A stretch of DNA of 64,000 nt from Phytoseiulus persimilis. Lineage: Eukaryota > Arthropoda > Arachnida > Mesostigmata > Phytoseiidae. The notes beneath the pieces were generated by a model, which was not told where the DNA came from, did not search any database, and was given only the letters and a program-made list of their open reading frames with translations. Of the stretch, positions 1-11,700 are shown one piece after another. The translations under genes and the position numbers were made by a program. The stretch spans positions 7,998,001 to 8,062,000 of the forward strand of contig CM075101.1 of assembly GCA_037576195.1 (NCBI GenBank). The letters run 5' to 3'. Within the stretch, counting starts at the first letter, position 1; the number at the start of each line of letters is the position of its first letter.

Positions 1-2700
1 GGAGTGAAACTGAATATTGACCACTTCTGACAGAGAAGTCCCTGATGCATAGACAACATGTATCGGTGTTAATCACCGGAAGCGAGGTCGCGCACATTGT
101 TGGCACCGAAACCGAAACTTCCAAGTGAAGGAACGTTCCCTCATCCGCATGTAACCATCCATGCATGAATTGAATGAAACGAACGCAGGCCACGTAGTTC
201 CGAAACCCGTCAGGCTTTCGGTGTTGGCAATGCTCATTCAATGGGCAACCGAGACCGAGACTTTGAGGATCCCGGCAAGATGGGATAGGAAGCCCCCTTA
301 ACAGCCCATGGGACGTCTCGCTCGGCCATGAAATTCCACGGGCCCAGTAGTAATAAGAGAGATTGAACAAAAAAGAACCCATAGCAATTTCCGCTTCTCC
401 AGAGGTGGACTCAGAATAGGGGAGCTTCGGGTTCGATGGTAATTTCATTTGTGGGGACGATTTTCGGTATTTCCCACCAGCAATAAGCAGCGGTCACCTC
501 GGACTCGGGGGAATATCTCAAAATCACGTCGAACTCCCACGAAAACCGTTAAACGAGCCAGAAGTTAGAGATCCATAAGCCTAAGTGAAGGCTGGGGATT
601 CGGATGGAGTGCCAATATAATCGGATGCTGCTCCACAGGGCGAAGCCCCAAATCATTTCCCCACCTGTCACACGAGTCGATGCATGAGCGAACCAGTGAA
701 AATGCCAAAGTGCACGGATTCTGCAAAGCGTCGCTGAGTGAAGCTCGAACGGGCGTGGATGCCGGCTTGTACTGCGAAGCATTGGATTCGCTCGAGGTTC
801 CGCCGATGTACGGATCGGCAACTTACCTGCGTGTTGGAAGCGTGCTCCAACCGCACGGAACCGGGATTTCTGGGTTCTCTGCGACTCCTGAAACCGAGTC
901 TTGTTATGTTATTCCTGTTGTGTGTATTCCGTCCGTCGTCAGTGAGCCAACGCCAACAAAACAACACACATTCAGACAGACACAAGAGGAGGAGAGATCT
1001 GGTCGAGGGCGACCTCGTCTGCTACCACTGGCTGTCTGATGACGACGCCGAGCAGATTTCACGGAGTCGAGATTCAAGGCATCGCAATGAGGTTGAGTCG
1101 CCCCGCCGCGTTCCGTCTGCCTGTCCGCCGCAACGGCTGGAATATGGCAAAGACTTTTCTCAGTCAACCAGCAGCTCCAGCTCACCGAGAAGTGTCTTTG
1201 GGGAAGCTTAAGGACCTCCTGCCGGCAAGCGCATTATGATCGGTTTTCTCTCTCACCCTCTATTCGTCGGGGCTACCTCTTGGACACATTTTCGTTAGTG
1301 GCGCCACCAGCAGACAAGATGTCTCCTGGCCAAGTGTCAAAGATGACTAATTTAGTCGGGAAACGCTCGATGGAAACGTTTCGGATCCGGAGCCGGGAAA
1401 AGTCTCATAGTGCGTGTTCTGACAACGTCGCTCGCAGAACACATATCCGCTCGATGATGATGGCTCTTCGGAGCACGGAGCAGGTTTTGACGTATTAACA
1501 TCTTTAGCTTTTCGAAAAACAGCGCCGTCCCAGTTCCTGAAGGAATCTCTATACAGCTTGTTGCCAGTTGCCAGGCGACCGATACTGGAGTGGCAAAGCC
1601 TGATCGCGAAGGAGTTCTACCACCGCACAGACCATAGAAAGACCGAAAACAGTTGCGAAGCTACGCTTTTCTTTCGCTCATTCAAATGTCTCCGAGATTG
1701 ACCGTGCGCTCTCAATCTGCCCTTTCGGCTTCACGTCCCAATATCTGACTTCCCGCCGCAGGACTGTATAAGTTCACTTGATCCTTGTCGACTCCCCCCC
1801 TTTTCCTTGCTTTCATTGCGGAGGAACAGACTCGGCACACTTCTTACCCCTACGCTCCCTTTCCCGGGAAGTGGTGCTCATCGCTCTGATTCAGTTGCTT
1901 GTTCAGAGGTTGAATGTTTCGTTTCGGTTGCTACTGAATCGTCGGCAAGTGCGATCGAAATTAAGTCGGTGGGACATTGTTCCTCAAACCTGTTTTCCGC
2001 GAAAAAACACCACCAAAAACTGGCACCAGCAACAGAGACGAACAAAGAGATTACTCTGAGAGAGGATGTCAATCAGAAGTGAAAACTCGTGCCTACGAGA
2101 TAGCCCGCTCGAACATGCCGAGTGGAGTCTTTCAACGGCTCACACCTGGCCGCCGTCAGAAACTCTGACCGCGCGAAACCATTCTCCATTTAGCTTTAGT
2201 CCCCGCTCGCCGGAGGAGTGTGCCTTACGAGCTGGCCATCAATCTTCTCATCGCTCGATGCCGATCTTTCAGGGAGCGGAATATGATTAGGATCAGAAAC
2301 TCTCGGGTTCCACAGCGCATCCAACGGTACCCGCGATCGCCGTTGTTCGCCTGTTTGGTTCACCGAGACCGGTATAGTTATCTCGCCGTGCTTGGAAAAT
2401 CGCTCCATTTCATTGAGGGCGTCAAGACTGACTTTTGACAAAACTTACAGAGAAGACGACGGTTCATAATGACAGTGTTCATTTGTATCTCTATTAAGGA
2501 GTGTATGCGCTCATCAGAACCGGACGAAAACATTGTTATCTGACCTACTCGATCAACTCGAGTCGAGTGGACAATATTCTCTGTGGTTGTCATATTCAAC
2601 TTCCAGAAGAAAGTGTAAAAGACTGGAATGTCGAGTGTATTGCGGCGCCATCACGTGCACCGAACGCAAGCCGTACCGTTCATTCGGTCGCTCGTGTGCA
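1..2700. other. No recognisable gene
   Basis: Only short overlapping open frames without recognisable domains are present on both strands. No convincing splice-bounded exon, RNA gene or transposon terminus was found. The stretch is best read as intergenic or intronic sequence. Confidence 0.5.
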
Positions 2701-2701
2701 C

Positions 2702-2857
2702 AGTGATTCGTTTGCTCGGGTTCAAGTAAACGGATTCATTCCTGGACAGTTTCCGCTCCTCGAGCGACGAAGCGGCATCAAACAAGGCTTCGGCTTGACG
2801 TCGGGGCATGTCGTAACGCGGACGTACGCCACTCTTCCAAATTCACTCGTCCAGTGA
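2702..2857 (+). pseudogene. Possible non-LTR retrotransposon reverse-transcriptase relic
   Basis: The plus-strand translation contains VQVNGFIPGQFPLL followed by RSGIKQG. This resembles the reverse-transcriptase stretch of LINEs in which an NG motif is followed by a G(I/V)(K/R)QGCPLSP motif. The similarity stops after KQG: the expected CPLSP and the catalytic F/YxDD box are not seen. It would therefore be a short, decayed fragment. The 3' part (from about 2748) is repeated at 24.41 kb. A chance match cannot be excluded. Confidence 0.35.
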
Positions 2858-3133
2858 GAAGAAACTAACACTTCCCAGGCTGATAATCAAGTCGAAGTGA
2901 GATATGATCTAATGATGGAATCGATCGAATCGTTCGTATGACCGCGTGGAAGTTTCTTTGTGCGTTGGCGAATTTCGAAGACATTCTGTAGAATCCATTC
3001 CAATCGGATTCGTATTGCGTTTGCCTTTGAAACATTCGTCTCTCCGCTCGCGCTCTACTTCGAAATGGGGCCCGGGGATAAGAGGCCTCGCCTGTCGACG
3101 CTGAAAGGCGTCAAGTGGTCGCTTGTCCTGGAG
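2748..3133 (+). repeat. Duplicated segment, copy 1 (partner at 24.41-25.16 kb)
   Basis: Positions 2748-2992 align with about 24408-24652, and 2993-3133 with about 25017-25157, with only scattered substitutions. Copy 2 has about 360 extra bases between the two blocks, so one copy gained or lost that piece. Copy 1 continues into unique sequence after TTGTCCTGGAG at 3133, whereas copy 2 runs straight into a copy of the HMG-CoA reductase 3' exon. Both copies are in the same orientation. Confidence 0.8.
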
Positions 3134-3431
3134 CTCAAGTCCCTGGATCGTTTGCTGGGCTCCCCGAGGACCCGTCTGTGAGCCCGCATCCGTCGATGAC
3201 TCAACGATCGGCTCACAATGGCCACATGCATGGCATGCCCGGAATGTTTCTTCCGGTTACACCATGCTGGAGCTTCCTGGAGCGCCAGTTGATGCAGCGA
3301 GATGAGCAACAGGCTGAAAGTCAATGAGAGTAATCGTTGAGATCATCGGATGAATATCTTCCCGTACGACAGGGGCGCTCTCGAAACCGACATCCGACGA
3401 GCCGACCACTTTGCAATTCTCAATTCGTGGA

Positions 3432-4010
3432 TCATCTCGTTTCGTAACGATTGCGAGGAACGTCAGAGAAGTCCTCCCCGTGGCTTTGAAGGTGAACGAC
3501 TTCCATATGTACGAAATAATGATGCAAATACCAACTCACCTCATCTTGCACTACGCCATCGAGAGTGCTTGGCCGTTGCTCATCTCGACGTCGCTGCTTC
3601 AACTTTCGCTGTTGAGTTCACCACAACTTAAGCTGTGCACGAGAACGAATGTATACTCAGAGTACGGTAGGTTTGAATAGAGTGAATACTGACCTCCCGC
3701 TCGAGCCTGTCTTGCATGGAGATCCGCGCCGCTCGGATCGCCGTCAGCGTCCTCACGAGCTCCTCCTCATCTTTCTTGAGCTCGTTGACGCGCTCATCCA
3801 GGACGCTCGCTTCAGTTTCGAGTCTGAGGAGAACGGAAGAAAATCACGATCAGATATCATCTCATGGATCGTTTTTTGTCAGCATCATCAATGAGTCTCC
3901 TCCGATAGCGAGAGCCCTCTAAGCAGGAGTTCTCTGAATATCTCTTCGGTGGAAAAAAGAGTACTCACTCCTTCCCCCAAGCCAGGAGGGTGTTCTCGTC
4001 TCCATTGAGC
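3432..4010 (-). CDS. Small coiled-coil protein gene, 3' part (four exons)
   Basis: Four minus-strand exons chain in frame: 3969-4010, 3694-3823, 3540-3608 and 3432-3473, the last ending in TGA. Donors are GTGAGT, GTCAGT and GTGAGT, and every acceptor is AG. The translation is highly charged and heptad-like (for example VNELKKDEEELVRTL), then a basic stretch (KLKQRRRDE) and a short C-terminus ending YETR. Introns are about 70-150 bp. A further possible exon near 4125-4160 (KSNMDLEHEL) has an acceptor, but its donor phase does not fit, so the 5' end is unresolved. I do not recognise the family. Exon structure is moderately sure; function is unknown. Confidence 0.5.
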
Positions 4011-4481
4011 CTGTGGGGGAGGGAAATATCTGTGAGGAAACACCAGGGTATCATGATACGACGCGGATCCGAATTGTGTTCAGTTTGAGCAAAAAAAAAA
4101 TCTTCGGTCCAAAACTTAACGCACAAGCTCGTGTTCCAGGTCCATGTTTGATTTCATCGTCTGCGAAATTAAGATGACCGTGAGTTTGGATTGTCGACGA
4201 GAAATGCTTTGAACGGCTGAGTTCAAGAGTTATTCATCATTATGCTTGGTCCTCGGTTGGACGGCGCAGAGAAGATCCTTTCGCCACATCCTCCCGCAGC
4301 AGTGCCACTTGTGGCTTCGCGCTCGGCCGCATATAGTGAGCCCGGTTCTTCGATGTACTTTGTACGTACATCCGAGACGCCTGACGATGGAATCGTTCAA
4401 GTCGATGCCAATATCGTGTCAACCACAAGCAGCAGCGAGAAGCGTTTTTTCAGTCGACCTATATCCATCACTTCCAGATTC

Positions 4482-4950
4482 CAGGTTCCGGATGCCCGCA
4501 CATTTTCTCCATGCTGAAGTGCCGAAACAAGACAGCGTGGTTCTCGGGGAAGCCTTCGTCGAAGAGCGGTCTGGTCCCCCACCAGCCGCTGAACTACCTC
4601 GTCTACCTATCGTCACTGAAGGCTGGGAGACTCGTTGAGAAGCTAGGATTGTGGAGAGCAGGGAAGATCTCGGGCCCACAGCCTTTCCGAGAGACTGATT
4701 GAGAGAGTTTTCAGAACATCATTCGGGCTCAAACCTGATGGTTCTATGGTGCGGCCCTGGACTTCCGGCCCTGCTCACAGAGAGCCATCGTCGCGAGTGA
4801 TACCCCAAACTAGATTCCTCTTTTGAGAACCTCTGAGTCTATTTTCAGATGGAATCATCCCGTTGCGCCCCGAGCAGCAGCGTATAGCAAACCGGAGGGA
4901 TGGGATCGCGCCATATGACAGAATGCGAACTCCGAACGCTCCTTTTCGCT
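4482..4950 (+). CDS. Two possible exons of an unidentified gene
   Basis: After TTCCAG near 4480 a plus-strand frame stays open with protein-like content (PLNYLVYLSSLKAGRLVEKL). It could leave by the GT in GGATTGTGGAG near 4650. A second block from about 4847, after TATTTTCAG, is open in two frames and ends near a GTAATA at about 4950. The phase between the blocks can be satisfied, but the reading frame of the second is ambiguous. No family is recognised, and other frames are also open here, so this is a tentative call. Confidence 0.25.
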
Positions 4951-4959
4951 GGTAATACC

Positions 4960-5422
4960 GAGGAGTCCGCAGGAACCGCCTTTCGGTATCACGCTCACGT
5001 TTTGAGCTTCTCAGCAATCCACTTCCCTCTTGTCTGAGGTCTCTCGGTGCCAGTGAATGAAGTTTTTCGCAACATTTCACTCATCTCTACGCTGTTCTAA
5101 AATCTGAAGATTCGTGAAATTTCTACGGTCTCTGAGCGCATCGAACCGCTCATGGTCTGCGATCCTGCAGGTATAACAGCACCGAATCGGCATCTGAAGG
5201 CAGCGAACGGCTCGTGGAAAAACGGCAGTGTCTTTCTCGTTCTCAACCATCTTCCCGATCCGGTCTCAATATTGGCTCATCTCTGTCAACTGCACAGAGG
5301 GTCGGGAAACAATAGGTTCCTCACTAATCGAGAAATCGGCCTGATAACTGAACGGAATACGCCCGGATATCCCTCTGCGCGCATAGCTGTGCCTTGATTC
5401 CACTCATACGCAGGAATCTATA
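4960..5422. other. Left flank of the Helitron, no gene recognised
   Basis: No recognisable coding or RNA feature. The last bases (GAATCTATA) together with the TATATATA right of 17221 would form a TA-rich empty site for the Helitron insertion. Confidence 0.5.
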
Positions 5423-5441
5423 TCTATATATATAAAAATCC

Positions 5442-5484
5442 AGGGTCTGTTTGTTTGTTTGATTGTTTGTTTGTTTGTATGTCC
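5442..5484 (+). repeat. TTTG microsatellite in the Helitron 5' module
   Basis: A run of TTTG units with one TTTGA interruption begins about 25 bases inside the Helitron 5' end. Such a TTTG run close to the 5' terminus is common in arthropod Helitrons as I know them. Confidence 0.75.
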
Positions 5485-5785
5485 TCAATAGGCTCCTCTG
5501 GTATTGATCGGATCGACTTGGAACAAACTGCATAATGTAGGGCGGCTCTCCGGGAAGGACATAGGCCACCCACCCCTCCCCCCTCCTCCTCCCCTCCTCC
5601 CCCCCTCGCGATTTACCCCAACTTTGACCCCCTCCATACTGTCACCCGCATCCAAATTCTGACGATAAGGTGCACCGCCCCGTTATGACGCCAGCCAGAC
5701 TCTTAGGCCTCATCCCATCGTCATCGGATATCCTTCCCCAACCCCTCTCCTATACATCGATCATAAAAATCTATCTTAAAAATAT

Positions 5786-8700
5786 CTGGAGGGGTGATTC
5801 CGAGACCAATAAGGCCACTACTTCCCAACTCTGGAGGGGTGATTCCGAGACCAATCTGGCCATTAGTTTCCAACTCTGGAGGGGTGATTACGAGACCAAT
5901 CTGGCCATTAGTTTCCAACTCTGCAGGGGTGATTACGAGACCAATCTGGCCATTAGTTCCCAACTCTGCAGGGGTGATTACGAGACCAATCTGGCCATTA
6001 GTTTCCAACTCTGGAGGGGTGATTCCAGTACCAATCTGGCCATTACTTTCCAACTTTAGAGGGGTGATTCCGAGAACAATCTGGCCATTACTTTCCAACT
6101 CTGGAGGGGTGATTCCGAGACCAATCTGGCCATTAGTTTCCAACTCTGGAGGGGTGATTACGAGACCAATCTGGCCACTACTTCCCAACTCTGGAGGGGT
6201 GATTCCGAGACCAATCTGGCCATTAGTTTCCAACTCTGGAGGGGTGATTACGAGACCAATCTGGCCATTAGTTTCCAACTCTGCAGGGGTGATTACGAGA
6301 CCAATCTGGCCATTAGTTTCCAACTCTGGAGGGGTGATTCCAGTACCAATCTGGCCATTACTTTCCAACTTTAGAGGGGTGATTCCGAGACCAATCTGGC
6401 CACTACTTCCCAACTCTGGAGGGGTGATTCCGAGACCAATCTGGCCATTAGTTTCCAACTCTGGAGGGGTGATTACGAGACCAATCTGGCCACTACTTCC
6501 CAACTCTGGAGGGGTGATTCCGAGACCAATCTGGCCATTACTTTCCAACTTTAGAGGGGTGATTCCGAGACCAATCTGGCCATTACTTTCCAACTCTGGA
6601 GGGGTGATTCCGAGACCAATCTGGCCATTAGTTTCCAACTCTGGAGGGGTGATTACGAGACCAATCTGGCCACTACTTCCCAACTCTGGAGGGGTGATTC
6701 CGAGACCAATCTGGCCATTAGTTTCCAACTCTGGAGGGGTGATTACGAGACCAATCTGGCCATTAGTTCCCAACTCTGCAGGGGTGATTACGAGACCAAT
6801 CTGGCCATTAGTTTCCAACTCTGGAGGGGTGATTCCAGTACCAATCTGGCCATTACTTTCCAACTTTAGAGGGGTGATTCCGAGACCAATCTGGCCATTA
6901 CTTTCCAACTCTGGAGGGGTGATTCCGAGACCAATCTGGCCATCAGTTTCCAACTCTGGAGGGGTGATTACGAGACCAATCTGGCCATTAGTTTCCAACT
7001 CTGGAGGGGTGATTCCAGTACCAATCTGGCCATTACTTTCCAACTTTAGAGGGGTGATTCCGAGACCAATCTGGCCATTACTTTCCAACTCTGGAGGGGT
7101 GATTCCGAGACCAATCTGGCCATTAGTTTCCAACTCTGGAGGGGTGATTACGAGACCAATCTGGCCACTACTTCCCAACTCTGGAGGGGTGATTCCGAGA
7201 CCAAACTGGCCATTAGTTTCCAACTCTGGAGGGGTGATTACGAGACCAATCTGGCCATTAGTTTCCAACTCTGCAGGGGTGATTACGAGACCAATCTGGC
7301 CATTAGTTTCCAACTCTGAAGGGGTGATTCCAGTACCAATCTGGCCATTACTTTCCAACTTTAGAGGGGTGATTCCGAGACCAATCTGGCCACTACTTCC
7401 CAACTCTGGAGGGGTGATTCCGAGACCAATCTGGCCATTAGTTTCCAACTCTGGAGGGGTGATTACGAGACCAATCTGGCCACTACTTCCCAACTCTGGA
7501 GGGGTGATTCCGAGACCAATCTGGCCATTACTTTCCAACTTTAGAGGGGTGATTCCGAGACCAATCTGGCCATTACTTTCCAACTCTGGAGGGGTGATTC
7601 CGAGACCAATCTGGCCATTAGTTTCCAACTCTGGAGGGGTGATTACGAGACCAATCTGGCCACTACTTCCCAACTCTGGAGGGGTGATTCCGAGACCAAT
7701 CTGGCCATTAGTTTCCAACTCTGGAGGGGTGATTACGAGACCAATCTGGCCATTAGTTCCCAACTCTGCAGGGGTGATTACGAGACCAATCTGGCCATTA
7801 GTTTCCAACTCTGGAGGGGTGATTCCAGTACCAATCTGGCCATTACTTTCCAACTTTAGAGGGGTGATTCCGAGACCAATCTGGCCATTACTTTCCAACT
7901 CTGGAGGGGTGATTCCGAGACCAATCTGGCCATTAGTTTCCAACTCTGGAGGGGTGATTACGAGACCAATCTGGCCACTACTTCCCAACTCTGGAGGGGT
8001 GATTACGAGACCAATCTGGCCATTAGTTTCCAACTCTGGAGGGGTGATTACGAGACCAATCTGGCCATTAGTTTCCAACTCTGGAGGGGTGATTCCGGTA
8101 CCAATCTGGCCATTACTTTCCAACTTTAGAGGGGTGATTCCGAGACCAATCTGGCCACTACTTCCCAACTCTGGAGGGGTGATTCCGAGACCAATCTGGC
8201 CATTAGTTTCCAACTCTGGAGGGGTGATTACGAGACCAATCTGGCCATTACTCTCCTACTCTGGAGGGGTGATTCCGAGACCAATCTGGCCATTAGTTTC
8301 CAACTCTGGAGGGGTGATTACGAGACCAATCTGGCCATTACTTTCCAACTTTAGAGGGGTGATTCCGAGACCAATCTGGCCATTAGTTCCCAACTCTGCA
8401 GGGGTGATTACGAGACCAATCTGGCCATTAGTTTCCAACTCTGGAGGGGTGATTACGAGACCAATCTGGCCATTAGTTTCCAACTCTGGAGGGGTGATTA
8501 CGAGACCAATCTGGCCATTAGATTCCAACCCTGCAGGGGTGATTACGAGACCAATCTGGCCATTAGTTCCCAACTCTGGAGGGGTGATTCCAGTACCAAT
8601 CTGGCCATTACTTTCCAACTTTAGAGGGGTGATTCCGAGACCAATCTGGCCACTACTTCCCAACTCTGGAGGGGTGATTCCGAGACCAATCTGGCCATTA

Positions 8701-11700
8701 GTTTCCAACTCTGGAGGGGTGATTACGAGACCAATCTGGCCACTACTTCCCAACTCTGGAGGGGTGATTCCGAGACCAATCTGGCCATTAGTTTCCAACT
8801 CTGGAGGGGTGATTACGAGACCAATCTGGCCATTAGTTTCCAACTCTGGAGGGGTGATTACGAGACCAATCTGGCCATTAGTTTCCAACTCTGCAGGGGT
8901 GATTACGAGACCAATCTGGCCATTAGTTCCCAACTCTGCAGGGGTGATTACGAGACCAATCTGGCCATTAGTTTCCAACTCTGGAGGGGTGATTCCAGTA
9001 CCAATCTGGCCATTACTTTCCAACTTTAGAGGGGTGATTCCGAGACCAATCTGGCCATTACTTTCCAACTCTGGAGGGGTGATTCCGAGACCAATCTGGC
9101 CATTAGTTTCCAACTCTGGAGGGGTGATTCCGGTACCAATCTGGCCATTACTTTCCAACTTTAGAGAGGTGATTCCGAGGCCAATCTGGCCATTACTTTC
9201 CAACTCTGGAGGGGTGATTCCGAGACCAATCTGGCCACTACTTTCCAACTCTGGAGGGGTGATTCCGGAACCGATCTGGCCATTACTTTCCAACTCTGGA
9301 GGGGTGATTCCGGGACCAATCTGAGCATTACTTTCCAACTCTGGAGGGGTGATTCCGAGACCAATCTGGCCATTACTTTCCAACTCTAGAGGGGTGATTC
9401 CGGGACCAATCTGAGCATTAGTTTCCAACTCTGGAGGGGTGATTCCGGTACCAATCTGGCCATTACTCTCCTACTCTGGAGGGGTGATTCCGAGACCAAT
9501 CTGGCCATTAGTTCCCAACTCTGGAGGGGTGATTCCGAGACGAATCTGGCCATTACTTCCCAACTCTGGAGGGGTGATTCCGAGACCAATCTAGCCATTA
9601 CTTTCCAACTCTGGAGGGGTGATTCCGAGACCAATCTAGCCATTAGTTTCCAACTCTGGAGGGGTGATTCCGAGACGAATCTGGCCATTACTTTCCAACT
9701 CTGGAGGGGTGATTCCGAGACCAATCTAGCCATTACTTTTCAACTCTGGAGGGGTGATTCTGAGACCAATCTAGCCATTACTTTCCAACTCTGGAGGGGT
9801 GATTCCGAGACGAATCTGGCCATTACTTTCCAACTCTGGAGGGGTGATTCCGAGACCAATCTAGCCATTAGTTCCCAACTCTGGAGGGGTGATTCCGAGA
9901 CGAATCTGGCCATTAGTTTCCAACTCTGGAGGGGTGATTCCGAGACGAATCTGGACATTACTTTCCAACTCTGGAGGGGTGATCCTGAGACCAATCTGGC
10001 CATTACTTTCCAAATCTGGAGGGGTGATTCCGGTACCAATCTAGCCATTACTTTCCAACTCTGGAGGGGTGATCCTGAGACCAATCTGGCCATTACTTTC
10101 CAACTCTGGAGGGGTGATTCCGAGATGAATCTGGCCATTACTTTCCAACTCTGGAGGGGTGATTCTGAGACCAATCTAGCCATTAATTTCCAACTCTGGA
10201 GGGGTGATCCTGAGACCAATCTGGCCATTACTTTCCAACTCTGGAGGGGTGATTCCGAGACGAATCTGGCCATTACTTTCCAACTCTGGAGGGGTGATTC
10301 CGGTACCAATCTAGCCATTACTTTCCAACTCTGGAGGGGTGATCCTGAGACCAATCTAGCCATTACTTTTCAACTCTGGAGGGGTGATCCTGAGACCAAT
10401 CTGGCCATTACTTTCCAAATCTGGAGGGGTGATTCCGAGACGAATCTGGCCATTACTTTCCAACTCTGGAGGGGTGATTCCGAGACCAATCTAGCCATTA
10501 CTTTCCAACTCTGGAGGGGTGATTCTGAGACCAATCTGGCCATTACTTTCCAACTCTGGAGGGGTGATTCCGAGACCAATCTGGCCATTACTTTCCAACT
10601 CTGGAGGGGTGATTCCGAGATGAATCTGGCCATTACTTTCCAACTCTGGAGGGGTGATTCCGAGATGAATCTGGCCATTACTTTCCAACTCTGGAGGGGT
10701 GATTCTGAGACCAATCTAGCCATTAATTTCCAACTCTGGAGGGGTGATTCTGAGACCAATCTAGCCATTACTTTCCAACTCTGGAGGGGTGATTCCGAGA
10801 CGAATCTGGCCATTACTTTCCAACTCTGGAGGGGTGATTCCGGTACCAATCTAGCCATTACTTTCCAACTCTGGAGGGGTGATCCTGAGACCAATCTAGC
10901 CATTACTTTTCAACTCTGGAGGGGTGATCCTGAGACCAATCTGGCCATTACTTTCCAAATCTGGAGGGGTGATTCCGAGACGAATCTGGCCATTACTTTC
11001 CAACTCTGGAGGGGTGATTCCGAGACCAATCTAGCCATTACTTTCCAACTCTGGAGGGGTGATTCTGAGACCAATCTGGCCATTACTTTCCAACTCTGGA
11101 GGGGTGATTCCGAGACCAATCTAGCCATTACTTTCCAACTCTGGAGGGGTGATTCTGAGACCAATCTGGCCATTACTTTCCAACTCTGGAGGGGTGATTC
11201 CGAGACCAATCTGGCCATTACTTTCCAACTCTGGAGGGGTGATTCCGAGACCAATCTGGCCATTACTTTCCAACTCTGGAGGGGTGATTCCGAGACCAAT
11301 CTGGCCATTACTTTCCAACTCTGGAGGGTTGATTCCGAGACCAATCTAGCCATTACTTTCCAACTCTGGAGGGGTGATTCCGAGACGAATCTGGCCATTA
11401 CTTCCCAACTCTGGAGGGGTGATTCCGAGACCAATCTGGCCATTACTTCCCAATTCTGGAGGGGTGATTCCGAGACGAATCTGGCCATTACTTCCCAACT
11501 CTGGAGGGTTGATTCCGAGACCAATCTAGCCATTACTTTCCAACTCTGGAGGGGTGATTCCGAGACGAATCTGGCCATTACTTTCCAACTCTGGAGGGGT
11601 GATTCCGAGACCAATCTAGCCATTAGTTTCCAACTCTGGAGGGGTGATTCCGAGACGAATCTGGCCATTACTTTCCAACTCTGGAGGGGTGATTCCGAGA

